This document shows positions 1-6,782 of a stretch of 7,371 bases of DNA, piece by piece (the stretch's first letter is position 1; each line of letters begins with the position of its first letter). A program made the translations under genes and the position numbers. Origin of the DNA: an uncultured Methylococcaceae bacterium (GTDB lineage Bacteria > Pseudomonadota > Gammaproteobacteria > Methylococcales > Methylomonadaceae); NCBI GenBank assembly GCA_903839795.1, contig CAIMDR010000029.1, positions 1-7,371 on the forward strand, read 5' to 3'. Below the pieces are notes generated by a model. It did not search any database. It saw only the letters and a list, made by a program, of their open reading frames with translations, and was not told the origin of the DNA.

Positions 1-15
1 AATCAGTTAATCCTG

Positions 16-21
16 TATAAT
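16..21 (+). promoter_or_regulatory. Candidate sigma70 -10 box (TATAAT) upstream of the beta-RFAP synthase gene
   Basis: A perfect TATAAT hexamer lies 33 bases before the GTG start at 55. It would place a transcript start near 27-29 and leave a leader of about 27 nt. The matching -35 box would fall before the first base of the window, so it cannot be checked. The surrounding DNA is AT-rich, so a chance match is possible. Confidence 0.4.
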
Positions 22-54
22 CAACAAATTTTTCCGTAACGCAAAACACCTTCT

Positions 55-1017
55 GTGATAACTCAGTATTCTAAAGTCTCAGTCATTGCCCCGGCCAGAT
101 TACACATGGGGTTTATTGATTTAAGCGGATCATTAGACCGTCATTTCGGCAGCATCGGTGTTGCACTGAATGAACAGGCCACGCGGTTATCAATAACCCG
201 TGCCGAACAGCGCACCATTACCGGCCCTTCTGCAAAACGTGCGGATAAATGTCTGACGTTGATGTGCCAGGCTTTAAATGTCTCCGACAAGTTGAGTATA
301 ATTATTGAAGCCGCTATTCCTGAGCATGTTGGTTTGGGTTCCGGTACGCAAATGTCGCTGGCAATTGGTTCGGCACTTAATGCCTTTTACAACTTGGGCC
401 TGACGGTTCGCGATATTGCGGCGCTGATGGATAGAGGTTTACGGTCAGGTATCGGGATTGGCGTTTTTGAGCAAGGCGGCTTGGTGGTTGATGGCGGGCG
501 GGGTAAAAAAACCATTACACCCCCTGTTCTGGTGCATTTGGATATACCCGAAACCTGGCGTTTTATTTTGGTTCTTGATCAGCGCGGACAAGGTTTACAT
601 GGTCAGCAGGAAATACAGGCATTTAAAGAATTACCGCCTTATCCAAAGCAGGAAGCCGAGCGTTTATGTTATTTGTTGTTAATGCAGGGTCTACCCGCAG
701 TGGCCGAAAATGATCTCACTAAATTTGGTGAAGTCATTACCCGTCTGCAATGTTCAGTCGGCGAGCATTTTGCTTCTGTTCAAGGGGGCGTTTTTACCAG
801 TCCGGAAGTGGCGGAAGCTATGCACTGGTTGGCTGAACAGGGGGCTGTAGCCATTGGTCAAACCTCATGGGGGCCAACCGGATTCTGTGCGCTTGACGGG
901 GTCGCATTAGCCGAAGCGATGACACAAGAGGCCAGACAAAAATTTGCCCATTTTGATAACCTGACTTTTGTTACCGCAAGCGCACGCAATAGCGGTGGAG
1001 ATGTTTTTGTTGTTTAG
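55..1017 (+). CDS. mptG: Beta-ribofuranosylaminobenzene 5'-phosphate (beta-RFAP) synthase, GHMP-kinase fold
   Basis: This enzyme condenses 4-hydroxybenzoate or 4-aminobenzoate with PRPP, releasing CO2 and pyrophosphate, to give the ribosylated aryl precursor of the H4MPT side chain. It is the first committed step of that branch and is cytoplasmic. The 320-residue length is normal for the family. The N-terminal ARLHMGFIDL segment (residues 14-23), the glycine-rich PEHVGLGSGTQ loop (89-99, the GHMP-type phosphate loop in its beta-RFAP form) and the C-terminal WGPTGFCAL (272-280) are family hallmarks. The start is GTG at 55. An in-frame stop at 37-39 leaves no other upstream start, and the next Met (18) is inside the conserved N-terminal motif. 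No Shine-Dalgarno sequence precedes the GTG; the bases before it (CACCTTCT) resemble the anti-SD instead. In Methylorubrum extorquens the homologue is known as orf4 (recalled). It probably has its own promoter at 16-21. Confidence 0.92.
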   Translation: MITQYSKVSVIAPARLHMGFIDLSGSLDRHFGSIGVALNEQATRLSITRAEQRTITGPSAKRADKCLTLMCQALNVSDKLSIIIEAAIPEHVGLGSGTQMSLAIGSALNAFYNLGLTVRDIAALMDRGLRSGIGIGVFEQGGLVVDGGRGKKTITPPVLVHLDIPETWRFILVLDQRGQGLHGQQEIQAFKELPPYPKQEAERLCYLLLMQGLPAVAENDLTKFGEVITRLQCSVGEHFASVQGGVFTSPEVAEAMHWLAEQGAVAIGQTSWGPTGFCALDGVALAEAMTQEARQKFAHFDNLTFVTASARNSGGDVFVV

Positions 1018-1083
1018 AGTCGGCCTATTTTGTAATAATCATCAATAAAACGTCGGCTATGTTGGTGCTGACTGGGTCAATGC

Positions 1084-1089
1084 AGGGAG
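1084..1089 (+). promoter_or_regulatory. Ribosome binding site AGGGAG deciding the start of the CorA-like gene
   Basis: AGGGAG ends 7 bases before ATG 1097. This supports that start over the second in-frame ATG at 1127, which has only a weak purine stretch before it. Confidence 0.7.
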
Positions 1090-1096
1090 TCGTTTT

Positions 1097-2470
1097 ATGG
1101 ATTACAGCACAAAGAAAGCAAAAAAAATGAACGATCAACAAGACATTCAAGGTTATCTGGCTGATGTTACAAGATTGCTGGCTCGTCATAAGTTGGTGGA
1201 AGATTTGGTGCATCGACAGGACATGCCTCGCCATGATTTGGTTGAGAGTCTGGTGCAAAAACAAAACAGGGTGGAGTTTCAGCGGCTGTTGGATCAACTG
1301 GATTTTCAGACTGTCGCCCGTATCTTGGAAGCTTTATCCGCCGACGACCGACAAATCGTTTGGCAATTGATCAGGGATGAGAGAAAAGAGGATATCCGGC
1401 GTGAGGTTTCGGGTTCTGTTCGTGCGCAACTGGTTGTTGAGATCAAGTCCCGGAGTCGGAGTACGATCATTCGGGTGTTTGATCTTCATGACGGGCGCTT
1501 GAGGCAGATTCCGGTAGAGTCTAATGAGGATCTGGTCGGTGTTAACCCTATCTGGATTGATTTGGTGATGCCCGAAGACGAGCAATTTGCTTGGGCAAGT
1601 GATGTCTTTGGTGTCGATTTGCCCAATCCAAAAGAATTGACTGATTTGGAGACCAGTGCCCGTTTTTATGTGGAAGATAATGGCGAAGTGCATTTGCGCT
1701 CGGATTTTCTGCTTGACCGGAAAGACGAGTCTCGCAACGTGGCGGTGGAGTTTATTCTAAGCAAAAACACCTTGTTTTCGGTTCGGAACAGGGAGTTGCC
1801 GGTGTTCCGCTTGCAGCGATTACGGGCAAGGGCAGAGTCCGGCTATGTAACGGGCGCCAAGGATGTGTTGTTGGATCTTTACGCGGCCGAGGTTGAATAT
1901 TCAGCGAATGCGCTGGAAGATGTCTACGCCGAACTGGAAGATGTGGGCACACAAGTGTTTAAAGCCCAGATGACTGACGATGACGCGGCCAAGATTCTAT
2001 CGATTATTGCCGAAGAAGAGGATCTTAACGGACGTATTCGTCGCAACGTGCTGGATACTCGTCGAGCCCTGTCCTTTTTGATGCGAGGCAAGTTTCTTTC
2101 GGAAACGCAACATACCGATGTCCGTGAAATTCTGCGTGATATTGAATCCCTGGATGGGCATACCGTGTTTCTTTTTAACAAGATTAACTTTTTGATGGAT
2201 GCCGCGATTGGTTTTATTAACGTCAATCAAAACAAGGATATTAAACGCTTGACGATAATCAGTGTCGTTTTTATGCCGCTTAATGTGTTGGCCGGTATTG
2301 GCGGTATGTCTGAATTTACAATGATGACAGAGGGCGTGCCGTGGCCCGTTTCTTACAGTATGTTCAGTATGGGTTTGGTCGTTATCGGTTTTATGACTTT
2401 TATCGGCTTGCGGTTTTTCGAAAATCGTAAAGTAAAGAAACCCCCGGCGGACAGTCGACGACTATTATGA
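1097..2470 (+). CDS. CorA-like (2-TM-GxN superfamily) divalent-cation transporter with MgtE-N-like N-terminal region and a GMS signature
   Basis: A 457-residue inner-membrane protein. Residues 1 to about 110 are helical and charged, and resemble the intracellular N domain of MgtE magnesium channels (pattern recognition only). From about residue 118 the CorA soluble domain begins, with the IWIDL motif (I152, W153, I154, D155, L156) and a long charged helical region up to about 385. Two C-terminal helices follow: TM1 about 387-404, ending in GIGGMS, and TM2 about 419-441. The tail is short and basic, as in CorA. CorA proteins are pentameric Mg2+/Co2+/Ni2+ channels whose pore entrance carries Gly-Met-Asn after TM1. 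Here that triplet is G403-M404-S405. The variant may transport other ions, work differently, or be regulatory. The gene sits between H4MPT genes but nothing ties it to C1 chemistry biochemically. It is separated from the preceding gene by 79 bp with no clear promoter or terminator. Confidence 0.8.
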   Translation: MDYSTKKAKKMNDQQDIQGYLADVTRLLARHKLVEDLVHRQDMPRHDLVESLVQKQNRVEFQRLLDQLDFQTVARILEALSADDRQIVWQLIRDERKEDIRREVSGSVRAQLVVEIKSRSRSTIIRVFDLHDGRLRQIPVESNEDLVGVNPIWIDLVMPEDEQFAWASDVFGVDLPNPKELTDLETSARFYVEDNGEVHLRSDFLLDRKDESRNVAVEFILSKNTLFSVRNRELPVFRLQRLRARAESGYVTGAKDVLLDLYAAEVEYSANALEDVYAELEDVGTQVFKAQMTDDDAAKILSIIAEEEDLNGRIRRNVLDTRRALSFLMRGKFLSETQHTDVREILRDIESLDGHTVFLFNKINFLMDAAIGFINVNQNKDIKRLTIISVVFMPLNVLAGIGGMSEFTMMTEGVPWPVSYSMFSMGLVVIGFMTFIGLRFFENRKVKKPPADSRRLL

Positions 2471-2495
2471 GTTGTGGCGCTAATTAATCTTGCAC

Positions 2496-2521
2496 ACCCG
2501 ACCTGCAAGTATTGGTCGGGT
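2496..2521 (+). terminator. Hairpin between the CorA-like gene and the mch operon (weak intrinsic terminator)
   Basis: A perfect 8 bp inverted repeat, ACCCGACC (2496-2503) and GGTCGGGT (2514-2521), with a 10-base loop. Only three T's follow (2521-2523), so termination would be partial at best. It lies 25 bases after the CorA-like stop codon and just before the next gene's start, so it could instead be an mRNA stability or translation-control element. The position marks the probable transcription-unit boundary. Confidence 0.4.
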
Positions 2522-2543
2522 TTGACAGGTTATGGATGTACTC

Positions 2544-3644
2544 ATGACTATACCTGAATGTATTCTTATTATTTCCGGTTCAGGACGAATGTTGGCGCAG
2601 GCGGCAAAAAACGCTGGATTAAAGCCGTTGGTGATTGATTTATTTGCTGACCTTGACACGCAATACTACGCCGAAGCTTTTAAGCAAGTCCCTTCGTTGG
2701 CTGAACAGGATTTATCTGCGGCCGTGGATTATTTTATTGAGCGTTATGCCGTGGGTCATTTTATTTATGGCAGCGGTTTTGAATATTATCCGGAAAGCCT
2801 GTGTTATTTAGCGAGTCGGTTACGGTTGCTGGGTAATTCGGCGGATACCTTTGCCGCGCTCCATGATAAATCCGTATTTTTTTCCCGTCTTGAACGGTTG
2901 GCTATTCCCTATCCTGACGTTTGTTTTTGCCCGCCAGTGGCTGCTGATAAGTGGCTGGTTAAGCCGATGCAAGGGCAGGGTGGTTTGGGGATAAAGCACT
3001 ATCAACCTAAAGACGCCATTGATTCAGCGGTTTATTGGCAAAAATATCAGGCCGGCACGCAACATTCCGTACTATTTTTGGCGGCCGGAAAAAAGGTACA
3101 AGTGATTGGTTTTAATACCCAATGGACGATTGCCTTGAGTGAAGCTCAGGCCTTTATTTTTTCAGGGATTATAAACAGTTGTGAGCTGTTGGACGAACAC
3201 AAAGAACGGATAACGGCTTGGCTGCAACAATTGGTCTGCGAGTTTGGGCTAAAAGGGCTGAACTCGCTGGATTTTATCCAAACGGGCGATACTATTTTTG
3301 TCCTGGAAATTAACCCGAGACCCTCGGCGAGCATGCAGTTATATGACGCCGACTTATTAATTCGGCATATCAAAGCGAGTCAGGGTGAGTTAACCGATTA
3401 CGCCCCTTCTTACGCCGGTTACGCGGGCTATCAAATCGTCTATGCACAGCAGGATGTCATGATTCCTGATGGCTTTGAATGGCCTGATGGTTGCATGGAT
3501 TTACCCGATTTTGGCGTTATGTGTCGCACAGGGCAGCCTGTTTGCAGTATTATTGCCCACCAAAAGCAGGCGCATTTAGTAATGAATGCGCTACAGATTA
3601 AACAATTTAACTTACAAAAGGTTTTTAACACCCATGGAATATAA
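2544..3644 (+). CDS. ATP-grasp superfamily ligase of the C1 island (orf17-type, substrate unknown)
   Basis: A 366-residue cytoplasmic protein with the three-part ATP-grasp layout. A Rossmann-like N-terminal domain opens with [12 protein letters not shown] (residues 7-18). The central ATP-binding domain carries the nucleotide-clamp lysine and glycine-rich loop [10 protein letters not shown] (140-149). The Mg-ATP site is NSLDF (240-244, D243) followed by [10 protein letters not shown] (254-263, E255 and N257). ATP-grasp enzymes join a carboxylate to an amine or thiol through an acyl phosphate. The gene overlaps mch by 11 bp, so translation is probably coupled. In bacterial C1 islands this looks like the gene called orf17 (recalled). 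It may make an amide bond in methylofuran or H4MPT, for example a glutamate ligation like archaeal MfnD, but the sequence does not show the substrate. ATG 2532 is an alternative start in the same frame; its only AGG is 2 bases away, too close, whereas ATG 2544 has a GGA at 7-base spacing. Confidence 0.8.
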   Translation: MTIPECILIISGSGRMLAQAAKNAGLKPLVIDLFADLDTQYYAEAFKQVPSLAEQDLSAAVDYFIERYAVGHFIYGSGFEYYPESLCYLASRLRLLGNSADTFAALHDKSVFFSRLERLAIPYPDVCFCPPVAADKWLVKPMQGQGGLGIKHYQPKDAIDSAVYWQKYQAGTQHSVLFLAAGKKVQVIGFNTQWTIALSEAQAFIFSGIINSCELLDEHKERITAWLQQLVCEFGLKGLNSLDFIQTGDTIFVLEINPRPSASMQLYDADLLIRHIKASQGELTDYAPSYAGYAGYQIVYAQQDVMIPDGFEWPDGCMDLPDFGVMCRTGQPVCSIIAHQKQAHLVMNALQIKQFNLQKVFNTHGI

Positions 3645-4617
3645 AGCTAGCGTTAATAAATTAACCCAACCCTTGGTAAAGCATCTGCTTGATAACGCTG
3701 ATAAATTACGCGTTGGAATAGAGATGCTGGAAAATGGCTGTACCCTTGTTGATGCGGGTATCAAAGTGCCGGGTGGTTTGGAAGCCGGACGTATTATTGC
3801 TGAAATTTGTCTGGGTGGCATGGGCACCGTCACGATTAACCACAGTACTTATACCAATAACTGGCCGTTGTCCGTGACTGTCCATACCGGTAATCCGGTC
3901 TTGGGCTGTCTGGGCAGTCAATATGCCGGTTGGAGTTTATCGCATGAGAAATATTATGCACTGGGTTCAGGCCCTGCACGAGCCATGGCCACCAAGCTAA
4001 GAGACGGCAAGCAAGAGCCTGTTGAAGAACTCTATAAAGAATTGGATTATTTGGATACCGCCGATGCTACCGTGTTGGTGATTGAGAATGATGCACTTCC
4101 ACCGCTGGCCATTATTGAAAAAGTGGCGGCAGCGTGTAACATTGATCCGTCAAAACTGACCATTATTGTGACACCCACCAGTAGTCTGGCGGGCGGTGTA
4201 CAAGTCGTGGCACGCGTGCTGGAAGTGGCTATTCACAAGGCACATGCCTTGCATTTTCCTTTGGAAAACATTATCGACGGTAGCGGCAGTGCACCGATTT
4301 GTCCTCCACATCCCAACTTTGTTAAAGCCATGGGACGTACCAATGATGCCATTTTGTTTGCCGGACAAGTGCATTTGTTTGTTAAAGGCAGTGATGAAGC
4401 GGCAGAAAAATTAGCCAATGAAATGCCCAGTTCAACCTCTAAAGATTATGGCAAACCGTTTGCAGAAGTATTTAAACAATACGGCTACGACTTTTTTAAA
4501 ATCGATGCCCTGTTGTTTAGTCCTGCCAGTGTTATTGTAACCGCCGTTGATTCAGGTAAAAGTTTCCGTGCCGGAAAGTTGGATAACGCTTTGTTGGATC
4601 AGTCATTTGGTGCATAA
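3634..4617 (+). CDS. mch: Methenyltetrahydromethanopterin cyclohydrolase
   Basis: Mch reversibly hydrolyses N5,N10-methenyl-H4MPT to 5-formyl-H4MPT, the third step of H4MPT-linked formaldehyde oxidation in the cytoplasm. The 327-residue protein has the normal family length. Diagnostic segments are [19 protein letters not shown] near the N-terminus, [14 protein letters not shown] (216-229) and AMGRTNDAI (232-240). R194 and E197 in ARVLE match the Arg-x-x-Glu pair proposed as catalytic in archaeal Mch (recalled from the Archaeoglobus enzyme, not aligned here). The start is ATG 3634, where the family N-terminus begins; the open frame extends upstream to 3586 but that would add 16 non-family residues. 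An AAAAGG at 3616-3621 lies 12 bases upstream, a long spacing, and the 11 bp overlap with the preceding ATP-grasp gene suggests coupled translation. It is followed after 12 bp by the membrane-protein gene. Confidence 0.97.
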   Translation: MEYKASVNKLTQPLVKHLLDNADKLRVGIEMLENGCTLVDAGIKVPGGLEAGRIIAEICLGGMGTVTINHSTYTNNWPLSVTVHTGNPVLGCLGSQYAGWSLSHEKYYALGSGPARAMATKLRDGKQEPVEELYKELDYLDTADATVLVIENDALPPLAIIEKVAAACNIDPSKLTIIVTPTSSLAGGVQVVARVLEVAIHKAHALHFPLENIIDGSGSAPICPPHPNFVKAMGRTNDAILFAGQVHLFVKGSDEAAEKLANEMPSSTSKDYGKPFAEVFKQYGYDFFKIDALLFSPASVIVTAVDSGKSFRAGKLDNALLDQSFGA

Positions 4618-4629
4618 AAACACAAAATA

Positions 4630-4980
4630 ATGCTTTATTATACGATCAAGTTTTGTGTTTCCGCACTCATCATTGTACTGATTTCGGAAATTGCCAAACG
4701 CCATAGCGGCTTTGCTGCGCTGCTGGCTTCATTGCCGCTGACGTCGTTGCTGGCGATGATTTGGATGCATGTTGATGGTATGGAATCAACTCAAATCGCC
4801 ACGCTTACCGGCCAAATAGCTTGGCTGGTACTGCCATCGTTGTTGTTTTTTATACTGTTTCCGGTATTGATTAAACAGGGCTTGGGATTTTGGTTGAGCT
4901 TGGGACTTTCGGCAACAGCGACCATCACCGGTTACTTGTTATTATTGCCGTTGCTACGACGATTGGGAGTGCAGTTATAA
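4630..4980 (+). CDS. Small four-helix inner-membrane protein, DUF3147-like
   Basis: A very hydrophobic 116-residue protein with four predicted membrane segments at about residues 3-20, 27-48, 63-82 and 86-108. Charged residues are confined to short connecting loops (EIAKRH at 20-25, HVDGME around 47-52) and the C-terminal end (RRLG). The style, length and the SEIAKR segment after helix 1 fit the DUF3147 family of uncharacterised small membrane proteins; this is recognition from memory. No signal peptide separate from helix 1 and no catalytic motif is visible. It sits 12 bp after mch and 2 bp before the RimK-like gene, so it is part of the operon. No good Shine-Dalgarno precedes its ATG (the upstream bases are A-rich), which again suggests translational dependence on mch. 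Its role in an otherwise soluble cofactor pathway is unknown; small-molecule transport or membrane anchoring are only guesses. Confidence 0.75.
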   Translation: MLYYTIKFCVSALIIVLISEIAKRHSGFAALLASLPLTSLLAMIWMHVDGMESTQIATLTGQIAWLVLPSLLFFILFPVLIKQGLGFWLSLGLSATATITGYLLLLPLLRRLGVQL

Positions 4981-4982
4981 AC

Positions 4983-5876
4983 ATGGGACGTATCGCCATT
5001 TTTACCGATGATCCGGGTTGGCATGGCAAACAATTAAGCCTTGCTTTTGCCACTCTGGGTTATAGCAGTGATTTTGTTTCTTTAACACAGTGTAGTTTTG
5101 CTATTAAACCGGGTCAAAGTCCGATAACTATTCCCGGCTTTGAGTATACCCTTCCAGACGCCGCTTTTGTGCGCGGTGTCCCCGGAGGATCGTTGGAAGA
5201 GGTCGTGTTGTATCTGGATTTTCTTCATGCTTTAAAGCTGATGGGTATTCCGGTTTACAATGATGGTTATGCAGTAGAACGCAGTGTTGATAAGGGCATG
5301 ACCAGCTTTTTGCTACACAATGCAGGACTGCCTACGCCGTTAACCTGGGTTTTACGCAATCGGGATGACGCGTTAAGTATTGCAGAAAGTGAATTGAAAA
5401 AAGGCAATTTGCTGATTACCAAGCCCTTGTTTGGCTCACAAGGTGAAGGCATTCGACGTCTTGAAAAAACAACCGATTTAATCTGGTTGACAGGGAGTCA
5501 CGGCGTTTATTATCTGCAACGTTTTGTACATTGTTTCGGAGAGGGCTTTTCAGATAATCGGGTGTTTGTGGTTAATGGCCTCGCGGTTGCGGCTATGCGC
5601 AGGCGCGGCAAATCTTGGTTAAATAATGTGGCGAGGGGCGCCCGTTGTGAGCGGATTGAGCTGGATGCTGAAATGGCTGAGTTAGCGGTTAAAGCGACAG
5701 CGGCCTTGGCAATGGATTACGCGGGCGTGGACATTATTCAGGATAAAGACGGGTCGTATACGATTATTGAAGTCAACAGTATTCCGGCCTGGAAAGGTTT
5801 GGAAAGTGTTTGTGATGTCACCATTGCACAAATTTTGGCAGATGATTTAATCAATCGTTACGTTAACCCGTTATGA
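4983..5876 (+). CDS. RimK-like ATP-grasp ligase of the C1 island (orf7-type; MptN/RimK/glutathione-synthetase-like)
   Basis: A 297-residue cytoplasmic protein with RimK-type ATP-grasp architecture. The N-terminal domain starts GRIAIFTDDPGWHG (residues 2-15). A segment around GIPVYNDGYAVERSVDKGMTS is the typical RimK linker with the 'D-K-x-x-T/S' signature. The ATP loop is KPLFGSQGEG (147-156). A basic/Asn region, WLNNVARGA, spans 212-220. The metal site is VDII (249-252, D250) and IIEVNSIPAWKGL (261-273, E263 and N265). Relatives add glutamate or other amino acids to carboxylates; archaeal MptN adds glutamate to H4MPT. A glutamate ligase for methylofuran, whose bacterial form is polyglutamylated, would make sense, but this is inference. 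The start chosen is ATG 4983, 2 bp after the previous stop, where the conserved N-terminus begins; GGGAG lies 13 bases upstream. The frame is open upstream to 4890, inside the membrane-protein gene. Its stop overlaps the next start (ATGA, 5873-5876). Confidence 0.85.
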   Translation: MGRIAIFTDDPGWHGKQLSLAFATLGYSSDFVSLTQCSFAIKPGQSPITIPGFEYTLPDAAFVRGVPGGSLEEVVLYLDFLHALKLMGIPVYNDGYAVERSVDKGMTSFLLHNAGLPTPLTWVLRNRDDALSIAESELKKGNLLITKPLFGSQGEGIRRLEKTTDLIWLTGSHGVYYLQRFVHCFGEGFSDNRVFVVNGLAVAAMRRRGKSWLNNVARGARCERIELDAEMAELAVKATAALAMDYAGVDIIQDKDGSYTIIEVNSIPAWKGLESVCDVTIAQILADDLINRYVNPL

Positions 5877-6751
5877 TTTCTCCACAACAACTGAGTAAGC
5901 TCTATCAAGAAGCCTGTGAAGTCGAGTTACAGGCATTTAAGCCGGGTAATGTAAGTGTCTATGCGGACGGGCATGATATGACGGTTGCTGATTTTAGGCT
6001 CAGTGCCCAAGTCAGCGCCGCTCCGCTCTGTAATCTTGATTATTCGCTGGGTGAAAAAATATTTTATGCCGTTAAGGCAACCCGCGAGGCGGTGTTTTGT
6101 AATACCAATTTGGGGATTATTTTACTGTGTGCGCCCTTAATTCAGGCGATCAGCCATATACGGCCGGATTTGACGTTAAGACAGGCATTAAATCAGGTTT
6201 TAACGACTACAACCCTGGAAGATGCCGAGTGGGTTTTTAAGGCTATCAGGTTGGCATCACCCGGTGGTTTGGGCAGCTCTAACGAGCAGGATGTGGCAGA
6301 GAAACCCTCGGTTAATCTGGCTGAAGCCATGCGACTGGCCAGTGCAAAGGATCGTATCGCCCTGCAATACATGACCGGTTATCAAGATATTTTTGATTTT
6401 GCCGTCTTGATACATTACAATGCCACGAGTAAATGGGGTGATCAGGAATGGGCTGCTGTATCCGTTTATGTCGGCTTGTTATGCCAATTTCCTGATAGTC
6501 ACATTGAAAGAAAATACGGTAATAAGTACTCGGAAATGGTAGTTGCCGAGATGTCTCATCTTTCAGATGAATTGTCTAAAGCTGAAAGGCCTGAACACAC
6601 ACTGCCGTTACTTTATAGTATTGATCACGCTTTTAAGTCCAAGGGTATAAATCCCGGCACGATGGCGGATATGACGGTAGCAACGGTATTAACAGTATTT
6701 TTAGAAGAGGTTATTAAGTTAACGCTTCGCAATAAAAATCTCCCCACTTAA
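5873..6751 (+). CDS. CitG/MdcB family protein (triphosphoribosyl-dephospho-CoA synthase-like; C1-island orf5-type)
   Basis: A 292-residue cytoplasmic protein. It carries the family's ordered motifs: KPGNVS (23-28), NTNLGIILL (77-85), SPGGLGSSNEQDV (129-141), DRIALQYMTGY around 160-170 and NPGTMADMTVA (260-270). Characterised CitG and MdcB transfer a 5'-triphosphoribosyl group from ATP to the 2'-OH of dephospho-CoA, displacing adenine with an alpha-glycosidic bond, to make the prosthetic group of citrate lyase or malonate decarboxylase. Neither of those enzymes is in this window, and linkage to mch and fae points to a different acceptor in cofactor synthesis. Homologues in C1 islands are known as orf5 (recalled). 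An attractive inference is that it forms the alpha-linked ribosyl unit of H4MPT. Translation is coupled to the preceding gene by an ATGA overlap. Annotation as a citrate-lyase gene would be misleading. Confidence 0.82.
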   Translation: MISPQQLSKLYQEACEVELQAFKPGNVSVYADGHDMTVADFRLSAQVSAAPLCNLDYSLGEKIFYAVKATREAVFCNTNLGIILLCAPLIQAISHIRPDLTLRQALNQVLTTTTLEDAEWVFKAIRLASPGGLGSSNEQDVAEKPSVNLAEAMRLASAKDRIALQYMTGYQDIFDFAVLIHYNATSKWGDQEWAAVSVYVGLLCQFPDSHIERKYGNKYSEMVVAEMSHLSDELSKAERPEHTLPLLYSIDHAFKSKGINPGTMADMTVATVLTVFLEEVIKLTLRNKNLPT

Positions 6752-6761
6752 TGGTTGGGAG
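6740..6761 (+). other. Hairpin A spanning the stop codon of the CitG-like gene
   Basis: The arms are 6740-6747 and 6754-6761, with one C/T mismatch (6745/6756) and a 6-base loop that includes the start of the TAA stop (6749-6751). No T-run follows. Its right arm shares bases 6759-6761 with hairpin B, so the two cannot form together. Confidence 0.35.
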
Positions 6762-6782
6762 CGAATAAAAACTCGATATTAG
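6755..6782 (+). promoter_or_regulatory. Candidate fae promoter (TTGGGA - 16 bp - TATTAG)
   Basis: TTGGGA at 6755-6760 and TATTAG at 6777-6782 each match 4 of 6 sigma70 consensus bases, with 16 bp spacing. They predict a transcript start near 6789 and a T-rich leader of about 32 nt. This is the best candidate in the 70 bp gap. A separate fae promoter is expected because fae codon use differs strongly from the upstream genes. The signal overlaps hairpin B, so only one reading may be right. Confidence 0.3.

Noticed and set aside
1018..1096. Near-direct repeat GTCGGC(C)TAT at 1019-1028 and 1052-1060, and AT-rich bases between, as a promoter or operator
   Set aside because: The repeat is short and single; no -35/-10 pair with sensible spacing was found, so chance is the simpler explanation.
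1924..2226. Minus-strand open frame of 100 codons opposite the CorA-like gene, and similar shorter antisense frames throughout
   Set aside because: Low-complexity Ser/Arg-rich translations with no recognisable motifs, wholly inside well-supported + strand genes: shadow frames.
2522..2527. Perfect TTGACA -35 hexamer before the ATP-grasp gene
   Set aside because: A -10 at normal spacing would fall at about 2545-2550 inside the gene and has no good match (TGACTA, GACTAT), so it could not drive the full-length gene.
3586..3633. Upstream extension of mch in the same open frame
   Set aside because: The extra 16 residues lie inside the end of the ATP-grasp gene and do not resemble the Mch N-terminus, which begins at ATG 3634.
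4890..4982. Upstream extension of the RimK-like gene
   Set aside because: It would overlap the membrane-protein gene by about 90 bases; the conserved ATP-grasp N-terminus starts at 4983.
5873..6751. Annotation as a citrate lyase or malonate decarboxylase accessory gene
   Set aside because: No lyase or decarboxylase subunit genes are present, and the operon context is C1 cofactor metabolism.
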